Shown here piece after piece: positions 9,735 through 18,345 of a stretch of DNA of 64,000 nt. Below the pieces are notes generated by a model. That model had not been told where the DNA came from, did not search any database, and was given only the letters and a program-made list of their open reading frames with translations. How positions within the stretch are numbered: the first letter of the stretch is position 1; each line of letters starts with the position of its first letter. The stretch comes from Alteromonas aquimaris (GTDB lineage: Bacteria; Pseudomonadota; Gammaproteobacteria; Enterobacterales; Alteromonadaceae), in the NCBI RefSeq assembly GCF_026183695.1, contig NZ_JAPFRD010000011.1, positions 802,271 through 866,270 on the forward strand. Direction: 5' to 3'. Position numbers and translations under genes: made by a program.

Positions 9735-11186
9735 ATGGGGAGTATTGGAATCGAACGTTTTCACAAGTTTACTGGCGATTTGACGGTTTAAGCGATCGCA
9801 TACATCCAAACCGGGCAGCGCTGCGTGGTGAGAACGCTGATGAGGGGAGCCGACGTAAAGATGCTCATGCGAGGTCAGTGATCCCTCACTAAGGGGGGGC
9901 AGTCTGGGCGTTCGCTGCTTTAGTGGAGGAGGGCTAATACCCCTGCAATCTATTGTAAACGTGTCGCTACTATCCTGAGAGCGGCTTGGTGGTATGAAGC
10001 ATCCTCGCTCTACGCGCAGAACTTCGCTTTCTAAAAGCGCCCACAACTTGTATGCATTTTCCAGCGGCAAAGCGCCGAGCGCTTTAGCCACAAGCGAATG
10101 CGGAAAATCTTTAAACTCACTATGCCATGCATAAGCGACATTAGCGTAAAGCGTTTCAACCAGGCTAAGGAAGGCGTCCAATATTTCCTGCCAATGCCAA
10201 TGCCAATACTGATCATGTTTGGCCCGGCTGTATGCAACCAGTTCACACTGTAACTTGCGTTTGGCGTCACACTGTGAAGAGGTATTAGTCAAAAAAGCCA
10301 GGGCTTGTTTGAACTTCATTGATGCAATTTGTTTGTATACCTGTGGGCAATAATGAGCGAAGGCGGGCTCACATACGGCTTCATAGAGCGCTTCAAAGTG
10401 CTCGAATTTAGCAGGCAGCTTTGATTTCATGAATGCCATAATGCGCGCCTGATGGGAGCTGGGATACCATAAGCTGGGGAATACGCCTGACGGAGAAAGT
10501 ACCTTGATAGTGTATTCCCGATGAGGGGAATAAATTACCTGTTTTGAGTTGTCTGTAAAGTACCCATTGAGGTGAGCGATGGTCAAAATGGAATCCACCG
10601 CCGTTAGCGAACTGCCGAAGATAGTATAGTGAGACTTGCCCGTGAGGCATGCGGGCTTCAACGGATAAGGTGATTGGCTCATGGAATTAGTTAACCCCGC
10701 GTTATTGACGATGGCCCTATATCCAATGTACCAAACTCCACCAGTTTGTAGCTGACACCCTTTCTCTGATTCAGAAATACGCGTGACAGGGTTGTCCAAA
10801 TGTACGGTGACACGCACATTGCGCTGCCACAGTATTTCTATCAACGCATTAAAATTAGCCTCTAAAAATTTCCCCACTAAGGCTCGGGGTAATACAGTAA
10901 GAAGAGGGTAATTCCGATGGTCACCGCATGTATGGTTCCATTCACCAAAGTCTAGCAATAGAGGAGGTATGTCATCTGGGTGCAAATTAGAAAGTAAGCC
11001 CGGAAAACTGGTTTCGTGACTAAACGCATGCCCGCATCCTACCTGCGATGACGCTTCAAAAATGTCGAGTTCCACATCTGAAAGCGCCAGCATGTGCAAA
11101 TGATAAAGCAAATAGACGGTGGCAGGGCCCGCGCCTATTACTGCTATCTTGGGTTGTCCTGCCGCGTGAAGTGAAATGCTACCCAT
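9705..11186 (-). CDS. FAD/NAD(P)-binding protein (NAD_binding_9-like)
   Basis: A 493-residue protein beginning with a Rossmann motif for FAD (KIAVIGAGPATVYLLYHL), followed by an acidic residue at the end of the second strand (DIFEASSQVG). The layout, with a 'YSPHRE'-type segment in the middle and the second dinucleotide region around FGSSLTAVDSILTI, fits the FAD-NAD(P)-binding family seen in HpnW/YdhS-like proteins. It is likely a cytoplasmic flavoprotein oxidoreductase of unknown substrate. It starts 24 nt after the SDR gene on the same strand, so the two are probably co-transcribed. Confidence 0.75.
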   Translation of the reverse strand: MGSISLHAAGQPKIAVIGAGPATVYLLYHLHMLALSDVELDIFEASSQVGCGHAFSHETSFPGLLSNLHPDDIPPLLLDFGEWNHTCGDHRNYPLLTVLPRALVGKFLEANFNALIEILWQRNVRVTVHLDNPVTRISESEKGCQLQTGGVWYIGYRAIVNNAGLTNSMSQSPYPLKPACLTGKSHYTIFGSSLTAVDSILTIAHLNGYFTDNSKQVIYSPHREYTIKVLSPSGVFPSLWYPSSHQARIMAFMKSKLPAKFEHFEALYEAVCEPAFAHYCPQVYKQIASMKFKQALAFLTNTSSQCDAKRKLQCELVAYSRAKHDQYWHWHWQEILDAFLSLVETLYANVAYAWHSEFKDFPHSLVAKALGALPLENAYKLWALLESEVLRVERGCFIPPSRSQDSSDTFTIDCRGISPPPLKQRTPRLPPLSEGSLTSHEHLYVGSPHQRSHHAALPGLDVCDRLNRQIASKLVKTFDSNTPHLSLMNIKNV

Positions 11187-11210
11187 GGGAGTGTATACCG
11201 CAATGTGCCC

Positions 11211-12113
11211 TTATGGTAAATGCTCCCCACCTGTCACGCCAATAATTTCAGCGGTCATGTAACTGGACTCTTGCGACGCCAAAAAGACGTAAGCAGGGGC
11301 AAGTTCAATCGGTTGCCCGGGTCGTCCCATCGGGACATGTTCACCAAACCCATCTAATTTCTTAGCCGGCTGACCACCGCTTTGCTGTATCGGCGTCCAC
11401 ACTGGGCCCGGCGCCACACCGTTCACCCGTATGCCTTTTTCAATCAGCATTTTGGCAAGACCTTGGGTAAACGCAGTAATTGCTCCTTTCGTCGACGCGT
11501 AATCCAGCAGACCGGCGGAAGGCTGATACGACTGGATTGAAGTAGAATTAATAATAGTTGCCCCTGGTGGCATATGCTTCACTGCGGCCTTGGTAATATA
11601 AAACATCGAGAAAATATTGGTTTCGAAGGTGGTGCGAAACTGCTCGGAAGATAATTCTTCAAACGACTCTGTATGTTGCTGTTTGCCCGCATTGTTCACC
11701 AGAATATCTATTCCGCCTAGAAAGTCGACAGCTTGCTTCACCAGCGTTTGGCAAAACGTTTCATCTTTAATATCGCCGGGTATCCCTTTTATTTTTTTTC
11801 CTTCAGAGGTAAGTAATTCAATAAGGGTATGAGCGTCCTTTTCTTCACTGGGGAGATAATTGATCACCACATCGGCCCCCTCCCGAGAATACGCAATGGC
11901 AACCGCGCGGCCTATTCCGGAATCGCCTCCCGTGATCAGCGCTTTTCGTCCGCTGAGCCTATCTTTACCTCGATACAGGCTATCGCCATGCTCAGCTTGT
12001 GGTTGAAGTATTTCGTCTAGGGCGGGATCGGGCTGGTTAGAATTTTTGCCAGTATCCCCTGGAGGATATTGATAGCGGGGATCTTGCATCGTAAATTGAT
12101 TGTTTTCACTCAT
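11211..12113 (-). CDS. SDR-family oxidoreductase, YghA/YdaD-like
   Basis: A 300-residue short-chain dehydrogenase. The cofactor motif TGGDSGIGRAVAIAYSREGADV, the NNAGKQ strand, a Ser before the catalytic pair, and YASTKGA (YxxxK) are all present, followed by the PGPVWTPI segment. The extended N-terminus (QDPRYQYPPGDTGKNSNQPDP) marks the YghA/general-stress-protein-39 subgroup of about 290-300 residues. I set the start at the ATG 12111-12113, which has AAGGA 8 nt upstream. It is first in a two-gene unit with the FAD protein. Subgroup members are often linked to osmotic or general stress, but the substrate is unknown. Confidence 0.87.
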   Translation of the reverse strand: MSENNQFTMQDPRYQYPPGDTGKNSNQPDPALDEILQPQAEHGDSLYRGKDRLSGRKALITGGDSGIGRAVAIAYSREGADVVINYLPSEEKDAHTLIELLTSEGKKIKGIPGDIKDETFCQTLVKQAVDFLGGIDILVNNAGKQQHTESFEELSSEQFRTTFETNIFSMFYITKAAVKHMPPGATIINSTSIQSYQPSAGLLDYASTKGAITAFTQGLAKMLIEKGIRVNGVAPGPVWTPIQQSGGQPAKKLDGFGEHVPMGRPGQPIELAPAYVFLASQESSYMTAEIIGVTGGEHLP

Positions 12114-12386
12114 GCCAGTGTCCTTTTGCGAAAGTAATGCAGATATCATTCATGTCTACACAAATGGGATCGCGCCGGTTTAGTGTCTATAAGCATTTAA
12201 TGTTTATTTAATATGCAGAAACAGTTGCCGTGAGCTGACGACTATTACTGTTTTTTCGTCATGACTAACCTTAAGAGCTTTTTTTGATAGCTCGCTACTA
12301 CCGCCGAGATGGCAATCGAAAAACCTGAAGGAAGTACAAAGTTAAACCCTATTTGGGACAACCCACGCGCATAGCAGGAGTGCGGG

Positions 12387-12665
12387 TTAACTTTGTTCTA
12401 GCATCATTCCAATGACACCAACAGTGAATCCGATGATGGCCCCCATAGGAGGGAACCAATGGTTTTTCATAGCTACCTGAGGGGCCATGTCCTGAAACAA
12501 CGTGTATAAAATACCGCCTGAGGCGATTAACATTATCGCGGCCACAAAGAGCGGCGAATCGACCGACCATAAATAACCTATAATCCCCCAAGTAAACTTA
12601 AGTACAGTGCTGAGGCCCACCCCAGAGATTCTCATTACATGGCGGGTTGTATGGCATTGGCTCAC
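12387..12665 (-). pseudogene. C-terminal remnant of a ZIP-like metal permease
   Basis: The 92-codon frame (GTG first codon, possible ATG ten codons later) encodes SPLFVAAIMLIASGGILYTLFQDMAP and, after a short loop, PPMGAIIGFTVGVIGMML. This resembles the last two membrane segments of ZIP-family divalent-metal permeases, whose full length is about 250 residues. No matching N-terminal part is visible upstream, so I read it as a truncated gene. A genuine short membrane protein remains possible. Confidence 0.45.
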
Positions 12666-12803
12666 TGGACGCGCTGTCCCTTGTCACTTTTCACTTCTTA
12701 CTTGTCATCTGCTATCTATCATGTGGTTCGTCAACGCGTGTACCGTTGCAGCCATATTAAAATTAGTGAACACTATCTGTCTCTCCTCACACCCTGCAGT
12801 CAT

Positions 12804-13313
12804 TCACTCTGAACAATCCCGCCTGAGCCGTTTTTCGATATTTACTGAGTGATCATCAGCTTTAATCACACTAAGCTCACCGCACGCTTCCAGCACGACC
12901 GCGTCCACATCTTTCTCGTCACAATAGCCTCTTTGGCGAATCGCACAACGCACTTCCGCCGGCGTAACCCGATGGCGTACCAACGCCGAATCAATTAATT
13001 CACCATTTAACGCTAAAACAGAAGGTGCATGTTGAGTGTATTTTCTAAAAACGCGCGAGTGGACAGATAAGAAGGTAAATACATACTGGAGGACGAACAA
13101 ACAGCATATTGCCGTGGCGCCTTCCCAGATCGACACGGATCTATTTAATGCCGTCGTGCCCAATAATGCGCCCATGGCAACGGTGACGATCCAGTCAAAA
13201 TTATTAAGCTTTGCACTGGCTCTTTTGCCCACGATTAATATCAGCAACACCACCACAAAATATGCCAAAGAGGTCGCAGTGACTACTTCCAGAATAGATA
13301 CACTCTTTTCCAT
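12804..13313 (-). CDS. DUF421 / YetF-type membrane protein
   Basis: A 169-residue protein. Three hydrophobic segments in the first 85 residues (ATSLAYFVVVLLILIVGKR; FDWIVTVAMGALLGTTAL; GATAICCLFVLQYVFTFLS) are followed by the soluble YetF domain: PSVLALNGELID, then the RQRGYCDEKDVDAVVLEACGELSVIK segment. This is the standard order for DUF421. The family is membrane-bound and of poorly known role, linked to spore or stress physiology in Bacillus. I chose the ATG at 13311-13313; an upstream extension of 19 codons is unsupported. A second DUF421 gene lies at 24113-24631. Confidence 0.82.
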   Translation of the reverse strand: MEKSVSILEVVTATSLAYFVVVLLILIVGKRASAKLNNFDWIVTVAMGALLGTTALNRSVSIWEGATAICCLFVLQYVFTFLSVHSRVFRKYTQHAPSVLALNGELIDSALVRHRVTPAEVRCAIRQRGYCDEKDVDAVVLEACGELSVIKADDHSVNIEKRLRRDCSE

Positions 13314-13572
13314 ACGGTCTATAATTACCAAGGTTTTGATAAGTCGAAGATAAAGTATAGTCAAACTCACCCAAGATAGTTCATTAAAGGAAGTGATCTA
13401 AAATCTCACTTACTGCTATATATGATGAAACCAACTTATTGAACTCTAGGCTTTTCTCTGTGGAGCTTTCCAGGTTCAAAGGTGCTGTAGCACATGTTTG
13501 CGTAGTCTGTGTTTCCTCTCTGGTTAGATAGAAAAAGGCGCTATGAGTTAGCTTATGAAAAAGGATTAACTT

Positions 13573-15282
13573 ATGCGTAGAATATTTCTTTCAGCAACAG
13601 CCATGGCCACGCTTTTGTGCTCCAATAGCGTGTTCGCACAAACAAATTTTGAACTGAGTAATTCCCTGGCAGGGCACTTTTTCATTAGCCTTATCGCTGG
13701 AGTAATGATTGCCGTAGGGATTCAGTTTTTATTAAGCAACTTAGCTATTGCCCTGGGAATTACCGCGATAGGAGATGTGAGGGACTATGAAAATACTTCA
13801 GGTTCATCCTCATCCTCTTCGTCATCATCTAATTCTGATAGCTCCAGTTCCACTAAGTCTATGGGCCGAAAGGTAACAGCGGGATTAGGCCTGTTTACCA
13901 CCATTACCATGTCTATCTCGCTTTTTGTGGCAGTGTGGCTGGCAACTGACCTCAGTATGGTGAGCAGCGCATTAAACGGCGCTATTTTGGGGTTAGTGGT
14001 ATGGGCATTTTTCTTTTTGTTGGCACTGATGGTGGATGTGAAACTAACCACTGCAATTTGCGGCAACCTGGTTTCGTTGATCCAAAAAGGGTTGGCCGGT
14101 ACCTCCAGCGCGGTAGCGGGTGTATTTTCTACCAGCGATGAATCAAAAGCCCGTTCATTTGCCAAAGAAACGGTTAAAGCCATTCACGATGAGGTGAAAA
14201 AAGAATTCGATACCAGCGACCTGGATAGCAAAATTAAGCAGTATATTGACCGTGCTACATCTGATAGCTTTTCAGCCAAAGATTTTAGGAAAGAATTAGA
14301 AAAGCTTATAGATGAAATTGAAGTAGAAGAACAGTATGTAACTGATGATCCCAATACAACCAAAAAGTTGATTTTGGATATAGCAAGTAATCGCCCTTCT
14401 TTAAATGAAGAGCAGAAGAAGCAATTGTCCAGTTCGTTAGACGACATAAAAGCCTCTATTCGCGAAAACGACTCCCATCAGGCTAGAGCTACCGCTGCAT
14501 TTGATAAATTGTCGCCGGGCGATGAAGAGCAGGGGCGTAAATACCGTGAACAAGTCCGTGCCTATCTTGATAAAACAGGGAGGGAAGAACTTTCTTCCGA
14601 AGAAATCGAACGCGATCTGGAAACCATCTTTGATAATCCAGCCAGTGCTCAGCGCATATTAAGTAATCGTCTAAGTCAGCTAGATCGTGACTCGATAAAA
14701 GCGATGTTGGCAGCGCATGACAGTATGGATGAATCGAAAGCGGAAAAAGTCCTCTCAGCGTATGACAAAATTTTGTCAAAGTTTGCCAACAATACGTCAG
14801 ATTCAAGTTCAGGTAGCGCTACCCCGAATCTGCCAGCGAGAAGAAGTAAGGCCGAACAGCGGGTACAGCAATGGTTCGACCGCATGCAGCGTCCTGAGCT
14901 CAGATATCGCGACCTCAAGAATGATTTCATGGCCATTCTTAACGATCCTTCCATGGCACCTCAGGTCCTATCAAAACGGTTGAGCAGAATGGATGAGAAA
15001 ACCGTTAGAGCATTGTTAACCAACAATGATCAAATCGACGAAAAAGATATTGACCAATATATGGCAAAATTTGAGGAAGCCAAAGCTGATCTCCTTGATC
15101 GGATTAACAAGATGCAGGCAGAGGCTGAGAAGCGTATTAACGAACTTAAACATATGGCGTTTGAAGAAGCAGAGGCGGTACGAGCTACCGCTGCGTCTGC
15201 GGCCTGGTGGTTGTTTGTCAGTGCGTTAGCCAGTGCTGGTGCCGCCGCACTGGCCGGCGCCCTTGCCAGTAATTTAATTTAA
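13573..15282 (+). CDS. Large membrane/coiled-coil protein with three helical repeats
   Basis: A 569-residue protein of no family I know. It begins with a signal-like sequence (ending SNSVFAQ), then a membrane segment (about 34-65), a Ser-rich linker (about 76-96), two further membrane segments (about 102-160), a long helical soluble part (about 175-535) and a final hydrophobic segment rich in Ala (about 540-569). The soluble part contains three related units near 210-305, 318-405 and 430-515. Each has a pattern like (Q)xxxxxLDR, then a segment ending DDPxxxxxxLxxR, then LSxxDxxxVxxLL. It is followed 55 nt later by a small channel-like gene, so they may work together. A hairpin (15296-15321) lies between them. 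Confidence 0.6.
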   Translation: MRRIFLSATAMATLLCSNSVFAQTNFELSNSLAGHFFISLIAGVMIAVGIQFLLSNLAIALGITAIGDVRDYENTSGSSSSSSSSSNSDSSSSTKSMGRKVTAGLGLFTTITMSISLFVAVWLATDLSMVSSALNGAILGLVVWAFFFLLALMVDVKLTTAICGNLVSLIQKGLAGTSSAVAGVFSTSDESKARSFAKETVKAIHDEVKKEFDTSDLDSKIKQYIDRATSDSFSAKDFRKELEKLIDEIEVEEQYVTDDPNTTKKLILDIASNRPSLNEEQKKQLSSSLDDIKASIRENDSHQARATAAFDKLSPGDEEQGRKYREQVRAYLDKTGREELSSEEIERDLETIFDNPASAQRILSNRLSQLDRDSIKAMLAAHDSMDESKAEKVLSAYDKILSKFANNTSDSSSGSATPNLPARRSKAEQRVQQWFDRMQRPELRYRDLKNDFMAILNDPSMAPQVLSKRLSRMDEKTVRALLTNNDQIDEKDIDQYMAKFEEAKADLLDRINKMQAEAEKRINELKHMAFEEAEAVRATAASAAWWLFVSALASAGAAALAGALASNLI

Positions 15283-15295
15283 TCGCTAACCTACA

Positions 15296-15321
15296 AAGCA
15301 CGCATGTACGCATGCGTGCTT
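15296..15321 (+). other. Perfect hairpin between two genes
   Basis: Arms GCACGCATG and CATGCGTGC flank a TACG loop, with an extra A-T pair at each side. No T-run follows, so it is not a classic terminator. It may attenuate read-through or stabilise the upstream mRNA end. Confidence 0.5.
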
Positions 15322-15337
15322 CCTCACCGGAGGGCTC

Positions 15338-15745
15338 ATGTTCATTGCAATCGCCGGTAGTTTTATCATGACCCTGATGGTAATCGCCTTTCACTATTAT
15401 ACCCTACGAGCTGTTACTTCTTTGTCCGAGCAATTCAGTAAGGGCTTTAAACGGAATGTGACGGTGGTGAGTTGTATCTTTTGTATCCATTGCGTTGAAA
15501 TTGTCTGGTTTGCGTTTGATCTCTTTATCGCTTATGAAGTAGTAGGCCTAAGGGGATTTGAGGAAGATTTTAGCGGCTCCGTTCAGGCGTATCTGCACCT
15601 CTCCGCAAGCAGCTTTACTACCTTAGGCGCGTTTGTCTCAACACCTAAAGAAAACATCGCACTTGTACTCGATATGATTTCGTTAACAGGCTTTACGATG
15701 CTTACCTGGTCGGCCACTCATTATTACAGTATATTCTCTCGTTGA
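15338..15745 (+). CDS. Small membrane protein resembling a two-TM ion channel
   Basis: A 135-residue protein with hydrophobic segments at about 1-24, 42-68 and 105-130. Between the last two lies YLHLSASSFTTLGAF, which looks like the pore helix and filter region of Ion_trans_2-type K+ channels (consensus ..F.TxTTVGYGD), but the GYGD filter is missing. The ribosome site GGAGG lies 4 nt before the ATG. It follows the repeat-containing membrane protein by 55 nt on the same strand. It may be a channel relative with altered selectivity, or a non-conducting one; the similarity is short. Confidence 0.55.
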   Translation: MFIAIAGSFIMTLMVIAFHYYTLRAVTSLSEQFSKGFKRNVTVVSCIFCIHCVEIVWFAFDLFIAYEVVGLRGFEEDFSGSVQAYLHLSASSFTTLGAFVSTPKENIALVLDMISLTGFTMLTWSATHYYSIFSR

Positions 15746-16205
15746 TTTGTTATAGACCCATAGGTGTAAAATAAGGAAATTTTTCGTTGCCAGCTTAATG
15801 GTAAAAAGGGATATTCGACTCCTGTTTGAAATGGTTATAACCTCGGAGACGACCCTCCCTAAGTGGTCTTCACTTGAGAACACGCGGTGGTCGGTTGATT
15901 CGTATTTCAAATGAAAGAATGACTTTGTAATTTTTACTCTAATTATTACCAAAACCCCCTATCGCATCTCCAAGTCGCCTCGGTTCTAATCGAAATTAAC
16001 GCCTTACAAAAGTTTAATTTTTCGCCAGCCTAATTTCGTACTTCCATTTTTCCAAGTTAATTTTTTGATTTTTATACATAAATTGAATTTTGTAACTGGT
16101 GAAAATTGATTGTATTTCTTCGCAGCTGTCAAACCAGCAAGTACGTCGGTTTGCATATTGCTGTGAATAAATGAATTTTTCTTAAACCATCCATAAGGAG
16201 GCGTT
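15746..16205. other. Long AT-rich upstream region of the P-x-V-x-V repeat genes
   Basis: No gene or obvious RNA structure is visible in these 460 bases. The last 200 are AT-rich and end in an AAGGAGG ribosome site, so a long leader or distant promoter for the gene at 16206 is likely. Confidence 0.4.
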
Positions 16206-16991
16206 ATGAAAATTAACCAAGACAAACAGGCCCTGAAACACGTTGGACGTACTCACAGTGTCGCCTGTGCAGTAACTCTCGCGCTTGGATTGGCATTTCC
16301 GACTGTCGGATTGGCACAATCTGAAGTGGAATCAGAGAAGGCTGAAATAGAAGTCATAAAGGGTGAGACAGATGTAAAAGTTAAGCAACCAGCACCGAAG
16401 GTGGACGTAGCACAGAAAGATCCCCAGGTAGATGTAGAAGTCGGGGAAGCAACGGTAGATGTGGCCTACGAAGAACCTGAAATTGATATTGAACAGCAAG
16501 AGCCGGAGGTGAATGTTGTTCAGGCTGAGCCACAAGTTACAGTAAAAGCTGCGGAGCCCGAAGTAACCGTCAATAAGGCAGAGCCTGAAATTCATATCGA
16601 AAAAAGCGAGCCTGAGATTGCAGTAGTGAGAAAGGATGAACAAGGTGAGTTGCGCGAAGATAGCGATATAGCCTCAATTAATCATCTGACCCTCGAAGAA
16701 CTTGAAGGTAAAGACGTGAAAAACCATCAAGGAGATGAGATAGGTAGTATCGAGGAAATTGTTAAATCGAATGATGGCGAGCTCTCTCTGGTCATCGAGT
16801 CGGGAGGAGTGCTAGGCCTCGGTTCAGAAAAAACCATTCTGTCTCTAAATGAGGTGGAGCTTCAAGGCGAAGAGGTGGTATGGATGACCAATAAAACCGC
16901 CGATAGTTTACCACCATTTAATGAAGAGCTTTACATTGAGCTGTCACGAAAAGACCAGCGAGTAGATGAGTTGATCAGTATGAATCGATAG
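16206..16991 (+). CDS. Exported P-x-V-x-V repeat protein with PRC-barrel-like domain
   Basis: A 261-residue protein with a signal peptide (about 1-37, ending in VGLAQ). Residues about 45-150 are built from at least nine short units of about nine residues, of the type PEVTVNKAE or PEIHIEKSE: a Pro, a beta-like strand of alternating V/I, then charged residues. The C-terminal 90 residues (HLTLEELEGKDVKNHQGDEIG through the ILSLNEVEL region) match a PRC-barrel. The ribosome site AAGGAGG is strong. The next gene (17032) shares the repeats. The repeat region is acidic and should be extended, perhaps spanning the periplasm or binding cell wall; this is inference. Confidence 0.65.
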   Translation: MKINQDKQALKHVGRTHSVACAVTLALGLAFPTVGLAQSEVESEKAEIEVIKGETDVKVKQPAPKVDVAQKDPQVDVEVGEATVDVAYEEPEIDIEQQEPEVNVVQAEPQVTVKAAEPEVTVNKAEPEIHIEKSEPEIAVVRKDEQGELREDSDIASINHLTLEELEGKDVKNHQGDEIGSIEEIVKSNDGELSLVIESGGVLGLGSEKTILSLNEVELQGEEVVWMTNKTADSLPPFNEELYIELSRKDQRVDELISMNR

Positions 16992-17031
16992 CCACTGTCA
17001 ATCTGATAATCTTGAATTAGAAGGAGACATT

Positions 17032-17574
17032 ATGAAAAGTTTTACGTTAACTTCACTTAGCATGGCTGCGCTAGCCTTTGGGGTGGTGGCCGCCGACGAT
17101 AAACTTTCCACGGGAAAGAATGATTCTACAGTGTTGTCACCAAAGTCTGACTACGAAGCAGTGTTAGATAAATATGACATCAACCGAAACGGTGAGCTCG
17201 ATAAAACAGAATTAGCGCGCTATTTTGAAGCGAATCAGGGCAAAGATGTCGCCGCCAGTGATGCCCCGAAAGGGGATAAAATAACGGTAACTCAAAAGCC
17301 TGCGCAAGTCACCGTTAATCAGAAACCGGCGCAAATTACTGTGCGTCAGCCAAAACCTGAGGTCACCATTAGCACACAGGATCCCGATATTACTATCGAT
17401 CAACCTGAGCCTGAAGTCGAAGTCACTCAGACAGAACCGCGGGTAAAGGTTAAACCTGGAAAGCCAGCTGTGGATGTCGCCCAGGAGCAACCGAAGGTTG
17501 ATATAGACCAGCCTGATCCAGAAGTAGAAGTGGAAGAAGCAGACATGGAAGTAGCGGTGAATAAGAAACGCTAA
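17032..17574 (+). CDS. Exported EF-hand protein with P-x-V-x-V repeats
   Basis: A 180-residue protein with a signal peptide (about 1-21). An EF-hand calcium loop follows at about residues 46-60 (DKYDINRNGELDKTEL, with Asp/Asn at the usual ligand positions). From about 82 to the end it consists of about nine short units such as QKPAQVTVN, QPKPEVTIS and QPEPEVEVT. The same repeat type occurs in the preceding gene, 40 nt upstream, so the two genes probably form an operon and the proteins may bind each other or the same partner. No enzymatic domain is seen. Confidence 0.62.
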   Translation: MKSFTLTSLSMAALAFGVVAADDKLSTGKNDSTVLSPKSDYEAVLDKYDINRNGELDKTELARYFEANQGKDVAASDAPKGDKITVTQKPAQVTVNQKPAQITVRQPKPEVTISTQDPDITIDQPEPEVEVTQTEPRVKVKPGKPAVDVAQEQPKVDIDQPDPEVEVEEADMEVAVNKKR

Positions 17575-17684
17575 TTTTAAAAAGAGATTGGTAGGCGGTG
17601 TGAATTTTTCATCGCCCGCCACTCCCTTTAAGCCAGCTCAGAAAACTATTAATTTCACCTATCCGTATTATGGGAAGGAAATAA

Positions 17685-18056
17685 TTATGCGATAGCTTCA
17701 AACAATACCGAAAAATCTTCCTCGCCCTTTCCCAAGCACAATGTCGGGTGGGGATATTTACTTACCGCAGCATACCAGATCCGAGCAGACACACAACGGG
17801 CGTTTAGCCCCATAAATTCACAACCTTTGCGCTCAAACTCACACAGCGAATCAGCGAATAACCTTGCTACGCCAGGCGTTACCCCGAAACACGGGCGAGG
17901 GTTAAGCAATAGTTGCCATTTTTGCCAGTTGTTAGTCTGAGAAAGAATTTGGGCGTGCCATTGATTATGGTCACGCTGCGCCCAGCTTCCGGCTGGAGAA
18001 TCAATGATCGTATAACCTTTAGTTTCTAAGTAAAACCGTTTATCACTAGGGTTCAT
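17685..18056 (-). CDS. Small protein of unknown function
   Basis: A 123-residue soluble protein (MNPSDKRFYLETKGYTIID...), with no signal peptide or membrane segment. It contains three Cys (CFGVTPGVARLF, CEFERKGCEF) and a short strand-rich start. I do not recognise a family. It is divergent from the hybrid histidine kinase gene, with 289 bases between them. Confidence 0.5.
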   Translation of the reverse strand: MNPSDKRFYLETKGYTIIDSPAGSWAQRDHNQWHAQILSQTNNWQKWQLLLNPRPCFGVTPGVARLFADSLCEFERKGCEFMGLNARCVSARIWYAAVSKYPHPTLCLGKGEEDFSVLFEAIA

Positions 18057-18345
18057 CTTAATTGTAACCTAATAGTTATCTTTTACTCGTTCACTATAGC
18101 GCTAAACCCTACCTATCCGCTATTAGACAAACGGATGAAATTTGTACAGCACTCAATTTGTGAACGATTTTTAATGCGCGAAGTATCAAAATAGAAGGAA
18201 GCGGTAAACCGAATAAGCTCATCGTTAACGATCATAATACACCTCGTTAAAAGGAATGAGGTGAGAGAGCGTTCTGCCAAAAACCAGTTTGACATATGGA
18301 TGGTTAAACGCTTTATTTTATTAAAGTATTTAGAGGAAGCACCTT

